Of a stretch of DNA of 64,000 nt, positions 23,011 to 33,553 are shown piece after piece. Below the pieces are notes generated by a model. It saw only the letters and a program-made list of their open reading frames with translations, had not been told where the DNA came from and did not search any database. Position 1 is the first letter of the stretch; the number at the start of each line of letters is the position of its first letter. This stretch comes from Halichondria panicea. Lineage: Eukaryota; Porifera; Demospongiae; Suberitida; Halichondriidae. Location: positions 3,587,803-3,651,802 of the forward strand of contig NC_087380.1 in NCBI RefSeq assembly GCF_963675165.1. Reading direction: 5' to 3'. The translations under genes were made by a program, and so were the position numbers.

Positions 23011-23289
23011 GTGATGTACATGTACGTATATAATTATAGTTATTGTGTTTGTACTATTGCATGCAGTTGCATGATTGTCAGATACATAATAATATTTTTT
23101 GCTATCTCAAACAAAATGATTCATGTAAATTATTATGATTATTGTGACAAATTGTTCCGAATTAGTCTTAATCCAATTCAAATTGTAACGCTTGGCCAAT
23201 TTGATGCAATGCTTTTGGAGTTAAACTATATAATTATGGCTAGCTATGTCAATCAGAAAGTTCCAAAATGCGTCTAAGATCTCGTAATT
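23011..23289. other. Duplication edge with degraded sequence
   Basis: Similarity to 59100-59260 continues past the D1 stop and appears to include a degraded match of the terminal ZNG1 exon (CCGAATTAGTC.. and CAAATTGTAACGC). No intact gene. Confidence 0.4.
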
Positions 23290-24430
23290 ATGCTTTGAGG
23301 TAGCCACACAAGGATGTCTATAGAGTCCATGAAGATAATCAGTATAATGGACCAATTGGTTGTGAGGGACAGAATCAAATACTTTCCTCAAATCTGCATG
23401 CTCCTATACTTGTGTATTTGAGTATTTCATCCCAGTAATTTGTGACGTACATTGACTGCCTATATAGCAGTGCTTCTTGAGTTGAGAAACCAGATCTAAA
23501 TCCGAATTGATTGTCAGAGAGTAATTTGTTTGGTTATTTCAATTCTCTCTAGTATACTAGAGGAAGGAGTGAAATTGGTCTGTAGTTCGCGACAGCAGAT
23601 TTGTCACCATCAGCTTTGTGGAAGGTGATAGTTTCCATGGCAAAAGAACTTTCCCTTGATTGTCGAACAAAGCTGACAATTAACTGAGGTGCTATTGAGT
23701 TTTCTAGCATAATGGTTGATATTCTAAGGTCCAGGTGTATGTTGAGATATGACATGCTTCAATTGAGATGGTTGAGAGAAGCAAGTTGTTGAATAGGTTT
23801 GCCTTCTGTTTGGGTATGTTAGTGTGACATGTGGTGGGATCCTTTTATTGTTTTGTGATAATAATAAAGCAAACCAGAAGGTGTTTTAATGTATATTGGA
23901 TATAGACTTGTTTTTAGCTGATCTTAGGGCATAATTACGTCTACATTTATTGTAGTTTGATCGTGATAGGGTAGTGTTAATGCGTTCAGCTTTTTTGATT
24001 AAGATCTCAATTTCTTTTGTGATTGTCTCTTAATTGTTATTATATGGTAATTGTTCCTTGTTGGAGATCTCGTTGTAGGTATGAACTTTGTCATAATTGC
24101 CATGCATTGAGTTATACCATAATTATGTTGTCAACATTGACAACATCTGCACTTGATGATCATGAGTTTGGCTGAATATTCTTGTATTTGCAGAATCGAA
24201 ATCTGCTAACCCCATAGATTTCTGCGTGGTACCTTAGCCCTTTTAGTTGGTGTCAGATCAGTAAGATGTTTTAGTGGCGGCCCAACCTCACAGGACAGAA
24301 TTGTTTGCTTAATTAATAGATGTGCATTTGGTAAAGAGACAACTTGTTTCAATGAAAGTTTGTCACTAATTGTTGTATAATTATGATGCATTAGGGAATC
24401 CTTTGAGTTTGAGATGTACGTAGTCATGCA
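23290..24430 (-). mobile_element. Degenerate LINE (non-LTR retrotransposon) fragment
   Basis: On the minus strand, in shifting frames, canonical reverse transcriptase motifs appear in order: ADGDKSAVANYRPISLLP (about 23560), DNQFGFRSGFSTQEALL (about 23500) and ADLRKVFDSVPHNQLV (about 23380). Stops and frameshifts separate them. The stretch from 24430 down to 23760 has compatible but unrecognised ORF pieces (one 73 aa), probably the region between endonuclease and RT. The 3' half with the YxDD catalytic motif is absent. A second small piece of the same RT is at 30728-30798. Confidence 0.85.
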
Positions 24431-24800
24431 TGCATTCCAACTTATTAGGTAGTATATAGTGTCTCAAGTGAGGCTTGCGCTTGTTACTAACAAATTATAC
24501 TCTCCCATATTTACTAAAGGTGTACCCAATGCTTGCACACAATTGGCAAAGCTTATACTGGGAAATTCTGAGTCTACCCAAATATGTCTAATCATAAATT
24601 ACAGTACAGGTGGTTATATGGTTGAGCTGGTGCTTTACTGAAACTCCCCTGGATCTAATAAGTGCATGCATAGGATGTGGAAAATCAAATGTTGGCTATA
24701 AGTAAACTCTAAACAGAACCTGAGAGTGCAGCCTAATAAATATCCATATGGCCATTAAACAAGTGAGTTAAATCTATAGGGCATGCAATGTATACACAGC

Positions 24801-24808
24801 TATAAATA
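24801..24808 (+). promoter_or_regulatory. Possible TATA box of the beta-helix gene
   Basis: TATAAATA lies 80 nt before the preferred start codon. Position fits a core promoter; nothing else supports it. Confidence 0.35.
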
Positions 24809-24880
24809 CTAAATTGTTCCATTCAAAATGCCTCATCATTGTGTACATGATTGTATGCACTTCAGATATGCACTTCAGAT

Positions 24881-27800
24881 ATGCTGTCTAGAAGTATTTG
24901 GTTAGTGCTGCTACTGACCCTAGCTACTGTTACCAGGAGCGAGCACTATCACATTGTGCCAGTGGATTCAACTGACTTGTGTCATGACTATCGAAATGGA
25001 AATTGTTTCACTCTCGAGCAACTTGTTCAAAGAGACCTGTTATCTGGTGGAGACAATCTCACCTTGAGCTTCCTACCAGGAGATCATGTGCTAACGGAGC
25101 ATTTATTGATTTGTAACTTCTCGCATGTGCATATCATTGGCCAAAACGAAAGTCCTGCTGTAGTCAGATTCGATAGCAATAGTGCGATACTTTTTGCTAG
25201 TACTACTGAATTAAATATTGAGCACTTAGGTTTTGTTGGAGCGAATGTTGGACCACAAAACGTTGAAATTTTGATCATTGACAGTGCCTATGATATCTAC
25301 ATCAATCACTGCTATTTTTCAGATTTTAAATTACTCAATCAAGTGGAAAACCACCTAGTTAAGATTGCTAATACTCAAGCTGCAACGATAGAGAGCACTC
25401 TCTTTATGAACAACACTGGTCGGGTACTGCACGTTGTGGCTCATGATGTTTACATAACAAATAATGAGTTCACTGGAAATAATGGAGGTGCAGTTGACAT
25501 TGAATCAAACAACACACTGATTAACAACACAGAGTTCAACTACAACAGTGCTTGGAGCGGAGGAGCAGTAGCAGTGGTATCTGGTACTGTAGTGATCACT
25601 TGGTGTAACTTCACAAATAACAAAGCTTTCCACTGTGGTGGAGCGATTGCTGTTGTCTCAGGCAGTGTGTCCATCTCAGATTGTGAACTAACAAACAACA
25701 GAGCTGACAGAAGTGGTGGAGCGATCCTTGTTAATTCAGGCAGTAATGTGTCCATCTCAGACAGTGTGCTAACAAACAACAGAGCTGACAGGAGTGGTGG
25801 AGCAATTGATGTTGACTCAGGCAGTAGTGTGTCCATTTCCGACAGTACACTGATAAACAACAGAGCTGATAAAAGTGGTGGAGCGATTGATATTGACTCA
25901 GGTAGTAGTGTGTCCATCTCCGACAGTACACTGACAAACAACAGAGCTGACAGAAGCGGTGGAGGAGCGATTGATGTTGACTCAAGCAGTGTGTCCATCT
26001 CGGACAGTATGCTGACAAATAACAGAGCTGACGGGAGTGGTGGAGCGATTTCCGCTTACTCAGGCAGTGTGTTCGTTTCCAACAGTACACTGACAAATAA
26101 TAAAGCTGACGTGAGTGGTGGAGCAATTTATACTCACTCAGGCAGTATTGTATCCATTTTCAACAGTACACTCACAGACAACAGAGCTGACAGGAATGGT
26201 GGAGCGATTGATGTTAACTCAGGCAATGTGTCCATCTGGAACAGCATACTGACAAAAAACAGAGCTAACAGGAAGGGTGGAGTGATTGCTATTTACTCAG
26301 GCAGTAGGGTGTCTATTTCCAGTATATCTATCTCGGACAGCACACTGACAAACAACAGAGCTAACAATGGTGGAGCGATTAGTGTTGACTTAAGCATTGT
26401 GTCTCTCTCTGATAGCACACTGACAAACAACAGTGCTGGAGCGATTTATTCCTTTGACAGTAATGTGACCATCTCAGACAGCACACTGTCAAATAACAGT
26501 GCTAGTGGGACAATTATTGTTGACTTACACAGTAGTGTGATAATATCAGACAGTACACTGACACACAATAGTGCTAATGAGGGTGGATCAATTGATGTCT
26601 TCCAATCTTCCACCTTGATCATCAACAACACTAGTGTTACTAACAACATGATGAGTTTGAACATTTCACAGTCAAATGTGACATTTACTGGAATGAATAT
26701 TGTCAGCAATAACCATGGTCCCATCTATGCTTTCAATAGTCGAGTCGAGTTTAATGGACCTACAACTCTCAGTAACAATTGTGGTGTATTTGGTGGAGCT
26801 ATCAGCATTGTCCAGAGTGAAATGTACATTAACACGAAAGGGGTGATCATCACCAACAACACAGCTACCTCTGGAGGAGGGATATTTCTAAGAGAAAGTA
26901 CACTCTTTGTAAATGAGCCAATAGAGATCAATCTCAACACAGCACAGAATGGTGGAGGGATTTATGCATATTCTAGCAAAATTGAGTTTCAATCATCAGG
27001 ATCAGTGGTAAGTGATTATCCACTTCCTCTAAATAAACAAAGTAAGATTGCTGACAACATTGCTGAGAATGGTGGAGGTATTTATGCAGTTGCTACATCC
27101 ATTAAACTTACTCAATCATATGTCAACATTGACACAAACACAGCAACCGCTGAAGGTGGTGGAGTGTATCTACAGCAAAATTCGAAACTTTACCTTTTTA
27201 AAAAAGACATTGAATATCCGATGTCTAGGCCTCGGGATCAATTATTTGTCAAGTTAATGATTAATAACAACTCGGCTCGGTACGGAGGTGGGATATTCGT
27301 GGCAGATGACACTGAGAGTGGTGCGTGCAGAGGAGGGGCCACTGAAACAAATACTACTCAGACCATTTTTTCTGACTGCTTCATTCAAACAATTAAACAG
27401 TATAGAAAGAGATTTGCTACTCCAAACTATTTCAATTCATTCATGACTAACAACATAGCTACCCAGTCAGGAGCAGACATTTACGGAGGTTTGTTTGACA
27501 GGTGTACAGCAAGTCAAAATGCTGAATATCACATTTCTTCAAACGAATCTCTATCAGATTACGTAAGGAAAACAGTAAAATTTTCTTCGATATCCTCTAG
27601 GCCTATTCAAGTAATTTTATGTAACCATTCACAAAGTGACAATATTTCCACAAAAAAGGGACATGTGATTATAGTAAGTGTTACGGCTGTTGACCAAGTT
27701 GGAAATTCATTGAATGCCACAATTCGAAGTTCTGTTATCACTGAGAGTAGAGTTGGTCGTCTTAAAGAAGGACAAGCAGAACAAACAGTTGGCAATCAGT

Positions 27801-29680
27801 GCACAGAATTAGAGTATAATGTATTCTCACAAGATAGATCTGCTCAAGTGGTACTCTATGCTGATGGTCCATGCATCAATTTGGGAATTTCAAGACAAAT
27901 TATCAATATATCTTTTCTACCATGTACATGCCCCTTTGGGCTCAAGCCAATTCAGTCTCCAATTGAGTGCAAGTGTGACTGTGATCCAGTCTTGCAACAA
28001 AGATATCATATAACAAACTGTTTTGAGGAAAATGGGACCATTGAAGTGAACAACATATGGATAGAAGTCATAAATACCACCAACGGAACAGGTTATGTTG
28101 CTAGTAACTGTACATTTGACTATTGTGTACAAAAACCAATCAATATCAGCCTAAGCAACCCTGACAAACAGTGTGCCTACAATCGAAGTGGTGTCTTGTG
28201 TGGAGAATGTGAACCAGGACTCAGTCTTGTGTTGGCTACGTCAAGATGTGAACAATGCTCTAATATTTACCTTCTTCTTTTAATTCCATTTGCACTGGCA
28301 GGCATATTGCTAGTTGCTTTAATTCTCGTGCTCAACATTACTATAGCAACTGGAACGATTCATGGCCTCATTTTCTATGCTAACATGCTAGCAGCTAATA
28401 GATCGATTTTCTTACCTAACTTAAACAACTTTTTAACAGTTTTCATATCATGGGTGAATCTTGACTTGGGAATCGAGACATGCTTTTACAATGGAATGAA
28501 CTCTCAAGCAAAAGTACTCCTTCAACTTGTCTTTTCAGCTTACATGTTTCTTCTGATGTTCTTAATAATCATTTTGAGCAAGTACTTTGACTCATTTGCA
28601 AAGCTCCTCTCCAACAGGAACCCAGTTGCTGCCCTAGGCACACTCTTCCTACTCTCTTATTCCAAACTCTTACGATTTATCATTGCTGCACTACAATACA
28701 GGGTCTTAGATTATCCTGATCATACAAATGATATAGTTTGGCTGTACGATGGCAATGTGCAATACTTCACTCCAAAACACATCCCTCAATTTGTAGCTGC
28801 CGTCATAATCCTCATTGTCGGTGGATTGTTCACTGTACTGCTTTTCTTTGGACAATGGTTTCCACGCTGTTCTAAGGTTATGAAATGGACCAAGAACACA
28901 AAATACATTGGTTTTATGGATGCATACCATGCTCCATTCACTCCCAAGCATCGCTATTGGGTGGGACTGCTCCTCTTTGCTTTGATTACTCATAATCTAG
29001 TAACTGCTATGGCTCCAAACACTTCTCTCCCTATTCTATCAGCTGGGGTTCTTTCAGCTGGAATTATTGTCTGGAAACTACTAAATAATCGCTTGTATAA
29101 AAACACATTATGTGGTTCCTTCGAAACTCTCTATCTATTCAATGTTGCTATTCTTGCATTTGGCACCTTTTTTGTCAGAGATACAAAGAAAAATCAGTCA
29201 GCACTAGCCAAAACTTCAATGGCTATATCATTCACTTTAGTTGTGATAATACTCTGCTACCACTTTTACCAATCTATACTCAAGAAAAGTAATACATGGC
29301 TGAAGATAAAGGACATTATAAGGAAATTATGTGTTGATGTTGCAGACAGACGAGCTAACAATGGCTGGGAAATGTATCGTCCGGTAGTCGATGAAAATGA
29401 TGACGATGAATTACTTGAAGTAGTAGACGACTATGAACAAAGAGACCCGGTGGACCCACCTTACACTGGTGGAGCCGTGGAAGAAGCTGACCCTGATCGC
29501 TACATCACTCCTCCCATCATCAGACCAGCCACGAGGCCTGACCAGCTGAGACTATCCTACATGGATGAACTAGCCCCCCTCACCGCAGAAGACCACAGAC
29601 AAGTCCCTCCCCCTCCAAGAGTCAACTGTCATCCCGTTGTTACACACACAGAAGTCGGTCCCATACACAATAAAGTGTGA
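24881..29680 (+). CDS. Intronless secreted-type beta-helix protein with C-terminal multi-TM domain
   Basis: One uninterrupted reading frame. The start at 24881 is preferred over 24851 because MLSRSIWLVLLLTLATV makes a clean signal peptide; the 24851 start adds ten residues. Numbering from 24881, residues 30-900 are a right-handed beta-helix-like repeat region with SGGAI and LTNNRA motifs, similar in style to chlamydial Pmp (GGAI/FxxN) repeats. About a dozen near-identical 25-28-aa repeats lie at 25690-26590. A Cys-rich stretch follows (CECxPG-like, LCGECEPGLSL near 28200), then eight or nine hydrophobic segments (28260-29280) and an acidic, Pro-rich cytoplasmic tail. The protein has 1599 aa. 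I do not know its function; a cell-surface receptor or adhesion molecule is inferred. Lack of introns among intron-rich neighbours suggests retroposition or lateral origin. Confidence 0.9.
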   Translation: MLSRSIWLVLLLTLATVTRSEHYHIVPVDSTDLCHDYRNGNCFTLEQLVQRDLLSGGDNLTLSFLPGDHVLTEHLLICNFSHVHIIGQNESPAVVRFDSNSAILFASTTELNIEHLGFVGANVGPQNVEILIIDSAYDIYINHCYFSDFKLLNQVENHLVKIANTQAATIESTLFMNNTGRVLHVVAHDVYITNNEFTGNNGGAVDIESNNTLINNTEFNYNSAWSGGAVAVVSGTVVITWCNFTNNKAFHCGGAIAVVSGSVSISDCELTNNRADRSGGAILVNSGSNVSISDSVLTNNRADRSGGAIDVDSGSSVSISDSTLINNRADKSGGAIDIDSGSSVSISDSTLTNNRADRSGGGAIDVDSSSVSISDSMLTNNRADGSGGAISAYSGSVFVSNSTLTNNKADVSGGAIYTHSGSIVSIFNSTLTDNRADRNGGAIDVNSGNVSIWNSILTKNRANRKGGVIAIYSGSRVSISSISISDSTLTNNRANNGGAISVDLSIVSLSDSTLTNNSAGAIYSFDSNVTISDSTLSNNSASGTIIVDLHSSVIISDSTLTHNSANEGGSIDVFQSSTLIINNTSVTNNMMSLNISQSNVTFTGMNIVSNNHGPIYAFNSRVEFNGPTTLSNNCGVFGGAISIVQSEMYINTKGVIITNNTATSGGGIFLRESTLFVNEPIEINLNTAQNGGGIYAYSSKIEFQSSGSVVSDYPLPLNKQSKIADNIAENGGGIYAVATSIKLTQSYVNIDTNTATAEGGGVYLQQNSKLYLFKKDIEYPMSRPRDQLFVKLMINNNSARYGGGIFVADDTESGACRGGATETNTTQTIFSDCFIQTIKQYRKRFATPNYFNSFMTNNIATQSGADIYGGLFDRCTASQNAEYHISSNESLSDYVRKTVKFSSISSRPIQVILCNHSQSDNISTKKGHVIIVSVTAVDQVGNSLNATIRSSVITESRVGRLKEGQAEQTVGNQCTELEYNVFSQDRSAQVVLYADGPCINLGISRQIINISFLPCTCPFGLKPIQSPIECKCDCDPVLQQRYHITNCFEENGTIEVNNIWIEVINTTNGTGYVASNCTFDYCVQKPINISLSNPDKQCAYNRSGVLCGECEPGLSLVLATSRCEQCSNIYLLLLIPFALAGILLVALILVLNITIATGTIHGLIFYANMLAANRSIFLPNLNNFLTVFISWVNLDLGIETCFYNGMNSQAKVLLQLVFSAYMFLLMFLIIILSKYFDSFAKLLSNRNPVAALGTLFLLSYSKLLRFIIAALQYRVLDYPDHTNDIVWLYDGNVQYFTPKHIPQFVAAVIILIVGGLFTVLLFFGQWFPRCSKVMKWTKNTKYIGFMDAYHAPFTPKHRYWVGLLLFALITHNLVTAMAPNTSLPILSAGVLSAGIIVWKLLNNRLYKNTLCGSFETLYLFNVAILAFGTFFVRDTKKNQSALAKTSMAISFTLVVIILCYHFYQSILKKSNTWLKIKDIIRKLCVDVADRRANNGWEMYRPVVDENDDDELLEVVDDYEQRDPVDPPYTGGAVEEADPDRYITPPIIRPATRPDQLRLSYMDELAPLTAEDHRQVPPPPRVNCHPVVTHTEVGPIHNKV
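25690..26590 (+). repeat. Coding minisatellite, about 75-84 bp period
   Basis: Units start near ACAAACAACAGAGCTGAC and run through GGTGGAGCGATT to TCCATCTCAGACAGTAC. Spacing is 81 bp between early units and 78 or less later, always a multiple of three. Each encodes one beta-helix turn pattern LTNNRADxSGGAIxVxSGSxVSISDS. Confidence 0.88.
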
Positions 29681-29710
29681 ACTGTCTTATAATTATAGCT
29701 ACATGGTACC

Positions 29711-29716
29711 AATAAA
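29711..29716 (+). terminator. Poly(A) signal of the beta-helix gene
   Basis: AATAAA lies 31 nt after the stop codon. Confidence 0.55.
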
Positions 29717-30091
29717 CTTTCGTAGGTTATCCATATAACTGCATGTACTTTACACTTTGATTATTATTTTTGTGTTCATATACAATAGCTATGATTCTAA
29801 GTTGGCTATCATCAATACGTACCACTATAGCTCTCTTATGGGGTCAATTACAGCAAAAATGCATAATTATGAATTAATCTGTACCACCAGCATACGCGTG
29901 CTAATGTTTCAGGTGTGCTACAACTAGCCTATAGAATAGGATTTCTACTGGCGTTTCAGTGGTGGATCTAGAAAAAGGTGTATAGGTGCTGAGCAAGAGA
30001 AAAGGATCCTCCTGCGCGGTAGCGCCCGAAAATCGAGGATTACCGCCACCTTTTGACGTCATTTTCGGTGTGTGTGGTATCAATCAGAGGA

Positions 30092-30203
30092 GGTCCAACA
30101 TGCGTGCACGAATCACTACAAGTGCTAGTGCATTTGGCCTGGACGTTATCACGTGACCGCAATGCACTGAACTTATAGTGATTCGTGCACACATGTCAAA
30201 CCT
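30092..30203. repeat. Imperfect long hairpin
   Basis: TGCGTGCACGAATCACTACA at the left pairs with TATAGTGATTCGTGCACACA at the right; an inner pair AGTGCATT/AATGCACT extends the stem. Probably a small foldback element. Confidence 0.65.
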
Positions 30204-30727
30204 TTTCTGGGTATCAATGTCATTAGTCTTTTTTTTATTAGGTGTGGTTTGCATTGCAGTGGTTCTTGCACTAGATTAGTTGCATGTGCACCACCATAAT
30301 ATTTTAAATTAGCGACTTTTTGGGTTAAAAATGATCGCATGCTTTGGGCGCTGTATAAACTATACGTTCACTACACACTCAGTTTGGGGCAAATGGTAAA
30401 TTTCAAAACTACTTGAGATAAGTGTATAACAGTTTTCCTTTGGTTTCATTGTTTACATAATTATAACGTATAAACTATAGCTGTTAATTTTTTTTTCCCC
30501 CTAACTTGAAAAGTCGAAGCTAGCTGTGACCTTTGCTTGTTCATCATTCGTTCGTGGTTACTAAAGCTATGATCATACTAGGGCCCTTCACCTATTCTTT
30601 AATTAATGTGCCTATATATATTTCTCATAAAAATCTGAAAAATGTGACATAATAATTACAGACAAAATGAAAGCACCACAGGTGCTGATACCTCGGTGGA
30701 GTTTTTGTTCGACGTATCACTCAATTA

Positions 30728-30798
30728 AGGGAAAGTTCTTTTGCCATGGAAACTATCAAACCTTACACCTTCCACAAAGCTGATGGTGACAAATTAAT
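30728..30798 (+). mobile_element. LINE reverse transcriptase scrap
   Basis: Encodes RESSFAMETI, a 9-nt insertion, then TFHKADGDK, matching the minus-strand LINE fragment at about 23600-23670 in opposite orientation. Confidence 0.75.
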
Positions 30799-30982
30799 TT
30801 ATCAGGGTTGTGCAAAGGCACTGCATGACTAAACGAGTGTTGCAAGCGTGCGCTTGCTAATGCCTCTCGCCATAAGAAAGAGGTGTTCACATTTAATATA
30901 TAGTGTATACTGGTCGTCTTAAATGGCCTGTAGCCAAACAGTGGGAGCAAACCTTTGTCAAAGGCATATAGTCATGCAGTAG

Positions 30983-31127
30983 CCTAGCCTCGATTCCAGG
31001 CCGAGTTGTTTCTAGCTAGGCCGACAACTCCGTTCTATTAAAAAAAAATCGGCCTGGGACTGAGGCTAGCAGAAGCCTCGATTCTAGGCCGATTAAGATA
31101 CATTTTAATCGGTCTTGAATCGAGGCT
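30983..31127. mobile_element. Double inverted-repeat element with 13-14 bp flanking direct repeat
   Basis: Two successive foldbacks: GCCTCGATTCCAGGCCGA with TCGGCCTGGGACTGAGGC, and GCCTCGATTCTAGGCCGATT with AATCGGTCTTGAATCGAGGC. Both sides carry TAGTCATGCAGTAG (30969-30982, 31127-31140), a likely target-site duplication. Confidence 0.7.
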
Positions 31128-31435
31128 AGTCATGCAGTAGTCTGTGAATAAGTACAATTCAATCACAGAATTAAATCAACGATACTGAAGCAACTGCATG
31201 TTATTTAAATGGCCTGTAGCCAAACAGTGCAAAGGCACAGAGTAAGAGAGAATTTAAGCGTAGTATAGCACAGACAGTATAGTATATAAACAAGCAGAAA
31301 GTGTGTATCTAATAATTATACTGAGAAGAAAAGACTTGTGTACATGTATATTGTTATCGACTTATGCATGTACATGAATCTATTGTTATCTAGTCATTTG
31401 TTTTGTGGCTTACCGGTATACCAGGACCTCAAGAA

Positions 31436-33268
31436 AAATTGAGTTTGTTAGCATTCTTGAGCAGGTATATCCAAACAATACACACACTCAGTTTAAGCTA
31501 TTATATATAAGATCATTCTTTTTTATAGTCTTTTTGACTTGTTTCTAACTCACTGAAATTGCATGTATGTTTATAAGGTAACCAGTATTTCAAGCCATGA
31601 GCTAGTGGAACAAGCAGCTAATCTCACCATATGCAACTGGCCGCCATCACTCAGCCAAACATGGTCTCATTACAACCCTCCTCCCTGAACACAACCAACC
31701 AAGTACTCAGTTTGGTGATCAGGGCCCTAAAGGAATAGTCAGAAAATTCGACCACTGATGCTATTGAGGTAAGTAAGAAATCAAATCTAGCTGAATGCAT
31801 GTTATAGATATTTGGATATCCATGTAGCAATGACATGCATGTTACAGTATATATTTTTCCAACATTGAACTTTGCAAGTGCTAATGGCTTGGTAAAATTA
31901 AGATCGCAATAATCTACTACATAATAGCTTTTTGCGAGATTGCAAATGTCACATTTTTGCTGAACTGGCTAATTCACAATGTTTACATTTACAAAACCAT
32001 TGTACTATAATTGTCCGTCAACAAATTTTAAGCAAATCACGTTTTTCCATGCATAGCCAATAGTGGATGTACTTAGCAATATGCTTGAGGTGACCAACTA
32101 TCAAGGATGGAATGACCTGCAGTCTGTAAGTATATATAGTGCTGTATGACATTGTAAAGGTTTGAAATATTTATATACATAACTATAGAGTGATGCAGCT
32201 AGGTAGTCAAGTGTTGCTGGACAATGCTGAGAGACTGGGTGTTCTGTTGGCTAGGTCACAGAACGCTAATGCAACCATTGAGCCAGTTAGAGTGTCCAGG
32301 CCTAACATTAGTAAGAGGGTATAGTTATGATGTTCACTGCTCATAATGGACATGCATCATGCAGCCATTTCTTCAAATGTGATTGATACTTCTAAGGCCT
32401 TCACAGAAGACATAACTTTCCCTAAAAAAGAAGATTTGATCAATTTCACAAACACATCCATTTCGGTACCTGCCGCTATTCGAACAACCTCAGCATTTTT
32501 GACAGAAATACAGAGTGAACGAAACAACACAGGTGCAATTTCTTTTAAGTGGTTAATGCAATTATGAATTTGGTTTCTGTTTATTACAATTATAGCTATC
32601 CCAACTGTTTTCATCATTTTTCAAAATCTGGGCTCGTTTTTGCCTACCCCCACTGGTGGTTTCAGTAACACCACCCAGGGGGCATCAATTGTCATCTCAT
32701 CTCAGGTAGGGGAGCGGGGGAATGGTCGACCCTCCCAGACACTCCAACAATCCCCTTTGTCTCCCAACTTCACTTTCAATAAAGTAAGCAACAGGCCGAT
32801 TTTATGTAAATTGATCATGATTGTACTTTCCTATAGGTTGAAAATTCCGAAAGTTATCGCTGCGTGTTTTGGAACTTCTCTGAGCCGTATGTTGCAAAAT
32901 TAACACAGTCTGATTATTTATTGTGAAGCATGCAGAGTTGGCAATGGTGGCTGGATCAGTGATGGAGTATCAACTGTTGGCAATGCTACTGAGGGATCCA
33001 CAACTACTGTTCAGTGTTCTAGTACTCATCTCACTAGCTTTGCTGTCTTAGTGGATCTGGGAGATGGGTTGAAGGTATCAAAACCCACTTCATTGTACTA
33101 TAACAAGTAGTCCATTGTTCATTCTGCCAACAGAATATTTCTGAAGTAGAGAGCATAATTCTTGATGTTGTTTCTTATGCTGGCTGCTCTATCTCTGTGC
33201 TCTGTCTGATAGTAACCGTCGTCTTCTTCCTTGTTCAAGGGTGTGTGTGTGAGCTATTTCACTGCCAT
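31436..33268 (+). pseudogene. Truncated pseudogene of adhesion GPCR gene B
   Basis: Collinear with gene B from within the second HRM exon (IEFVSILEQ) through GAIN, GPS and TM1, then stops abruptly after the TM1 exon at about 33268, where inverted gene A-type sequence begins. Disruptions relative to B include an AT insertion in CACCATATGCAACTGG (about 31628), a CAG-to-TAG stop at 31736 and a 4-base insertion near 32198. It lacks any signal peptide, N-terminal domain or TM2-TM7. Confidence 0.9.
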
Positions 33269-33553
33269 ATTCTAGAAAGATGAAGGCATGGCCTGGGAGT
33301 GTTTTTGATAAGCAGTCAACCCACGAAATTTATTAAAGGAAACGCTTTTGGAGGCCATTCCACAAAATTTACGCTCTATATTATACGTATATGCTAAACA
33401 CACTAATTTTGTACTCTAGATATAATTATGCTAAACTTAAATTCAGTCACACATGCATACAATCCTTTCTGGCAGCTTCTGCAATCTGCAGTATTAATTG
33501 TTAGATTTGTTTGTCCATGCACTATAATTATATTCTTTTCACCAACAAAGCTA

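Larger units (their letters stand above)
29717..31435. other. Gene-free repeat-rich region
   Basis: No coding gene was recognised. It holds a remnant with CAGTGGTGGATCTAG (29955), a long hairpin (30092-30203), a reversed scrap of the ATGCCTCGGT MITE (about 30670-30710), an RT scrap (30728-30798), a flanked inverted-repeat element (30983-31127) and sequence shared with 43480-43810. Confidence 0.6.

Noticed and set aside
25540-25998. 152-aa and 131-aa open frames antisense to the beta-helix repeats
   Set aside because: They are repeat-driven shadows of the sense coding repeats, low complexity and without a start context.
25690-26590. Regular repeats considered as a CRISPR-like array
   Set aside because: Units are coding, in frame, without distinct spacers, and the DNA is from an animal.
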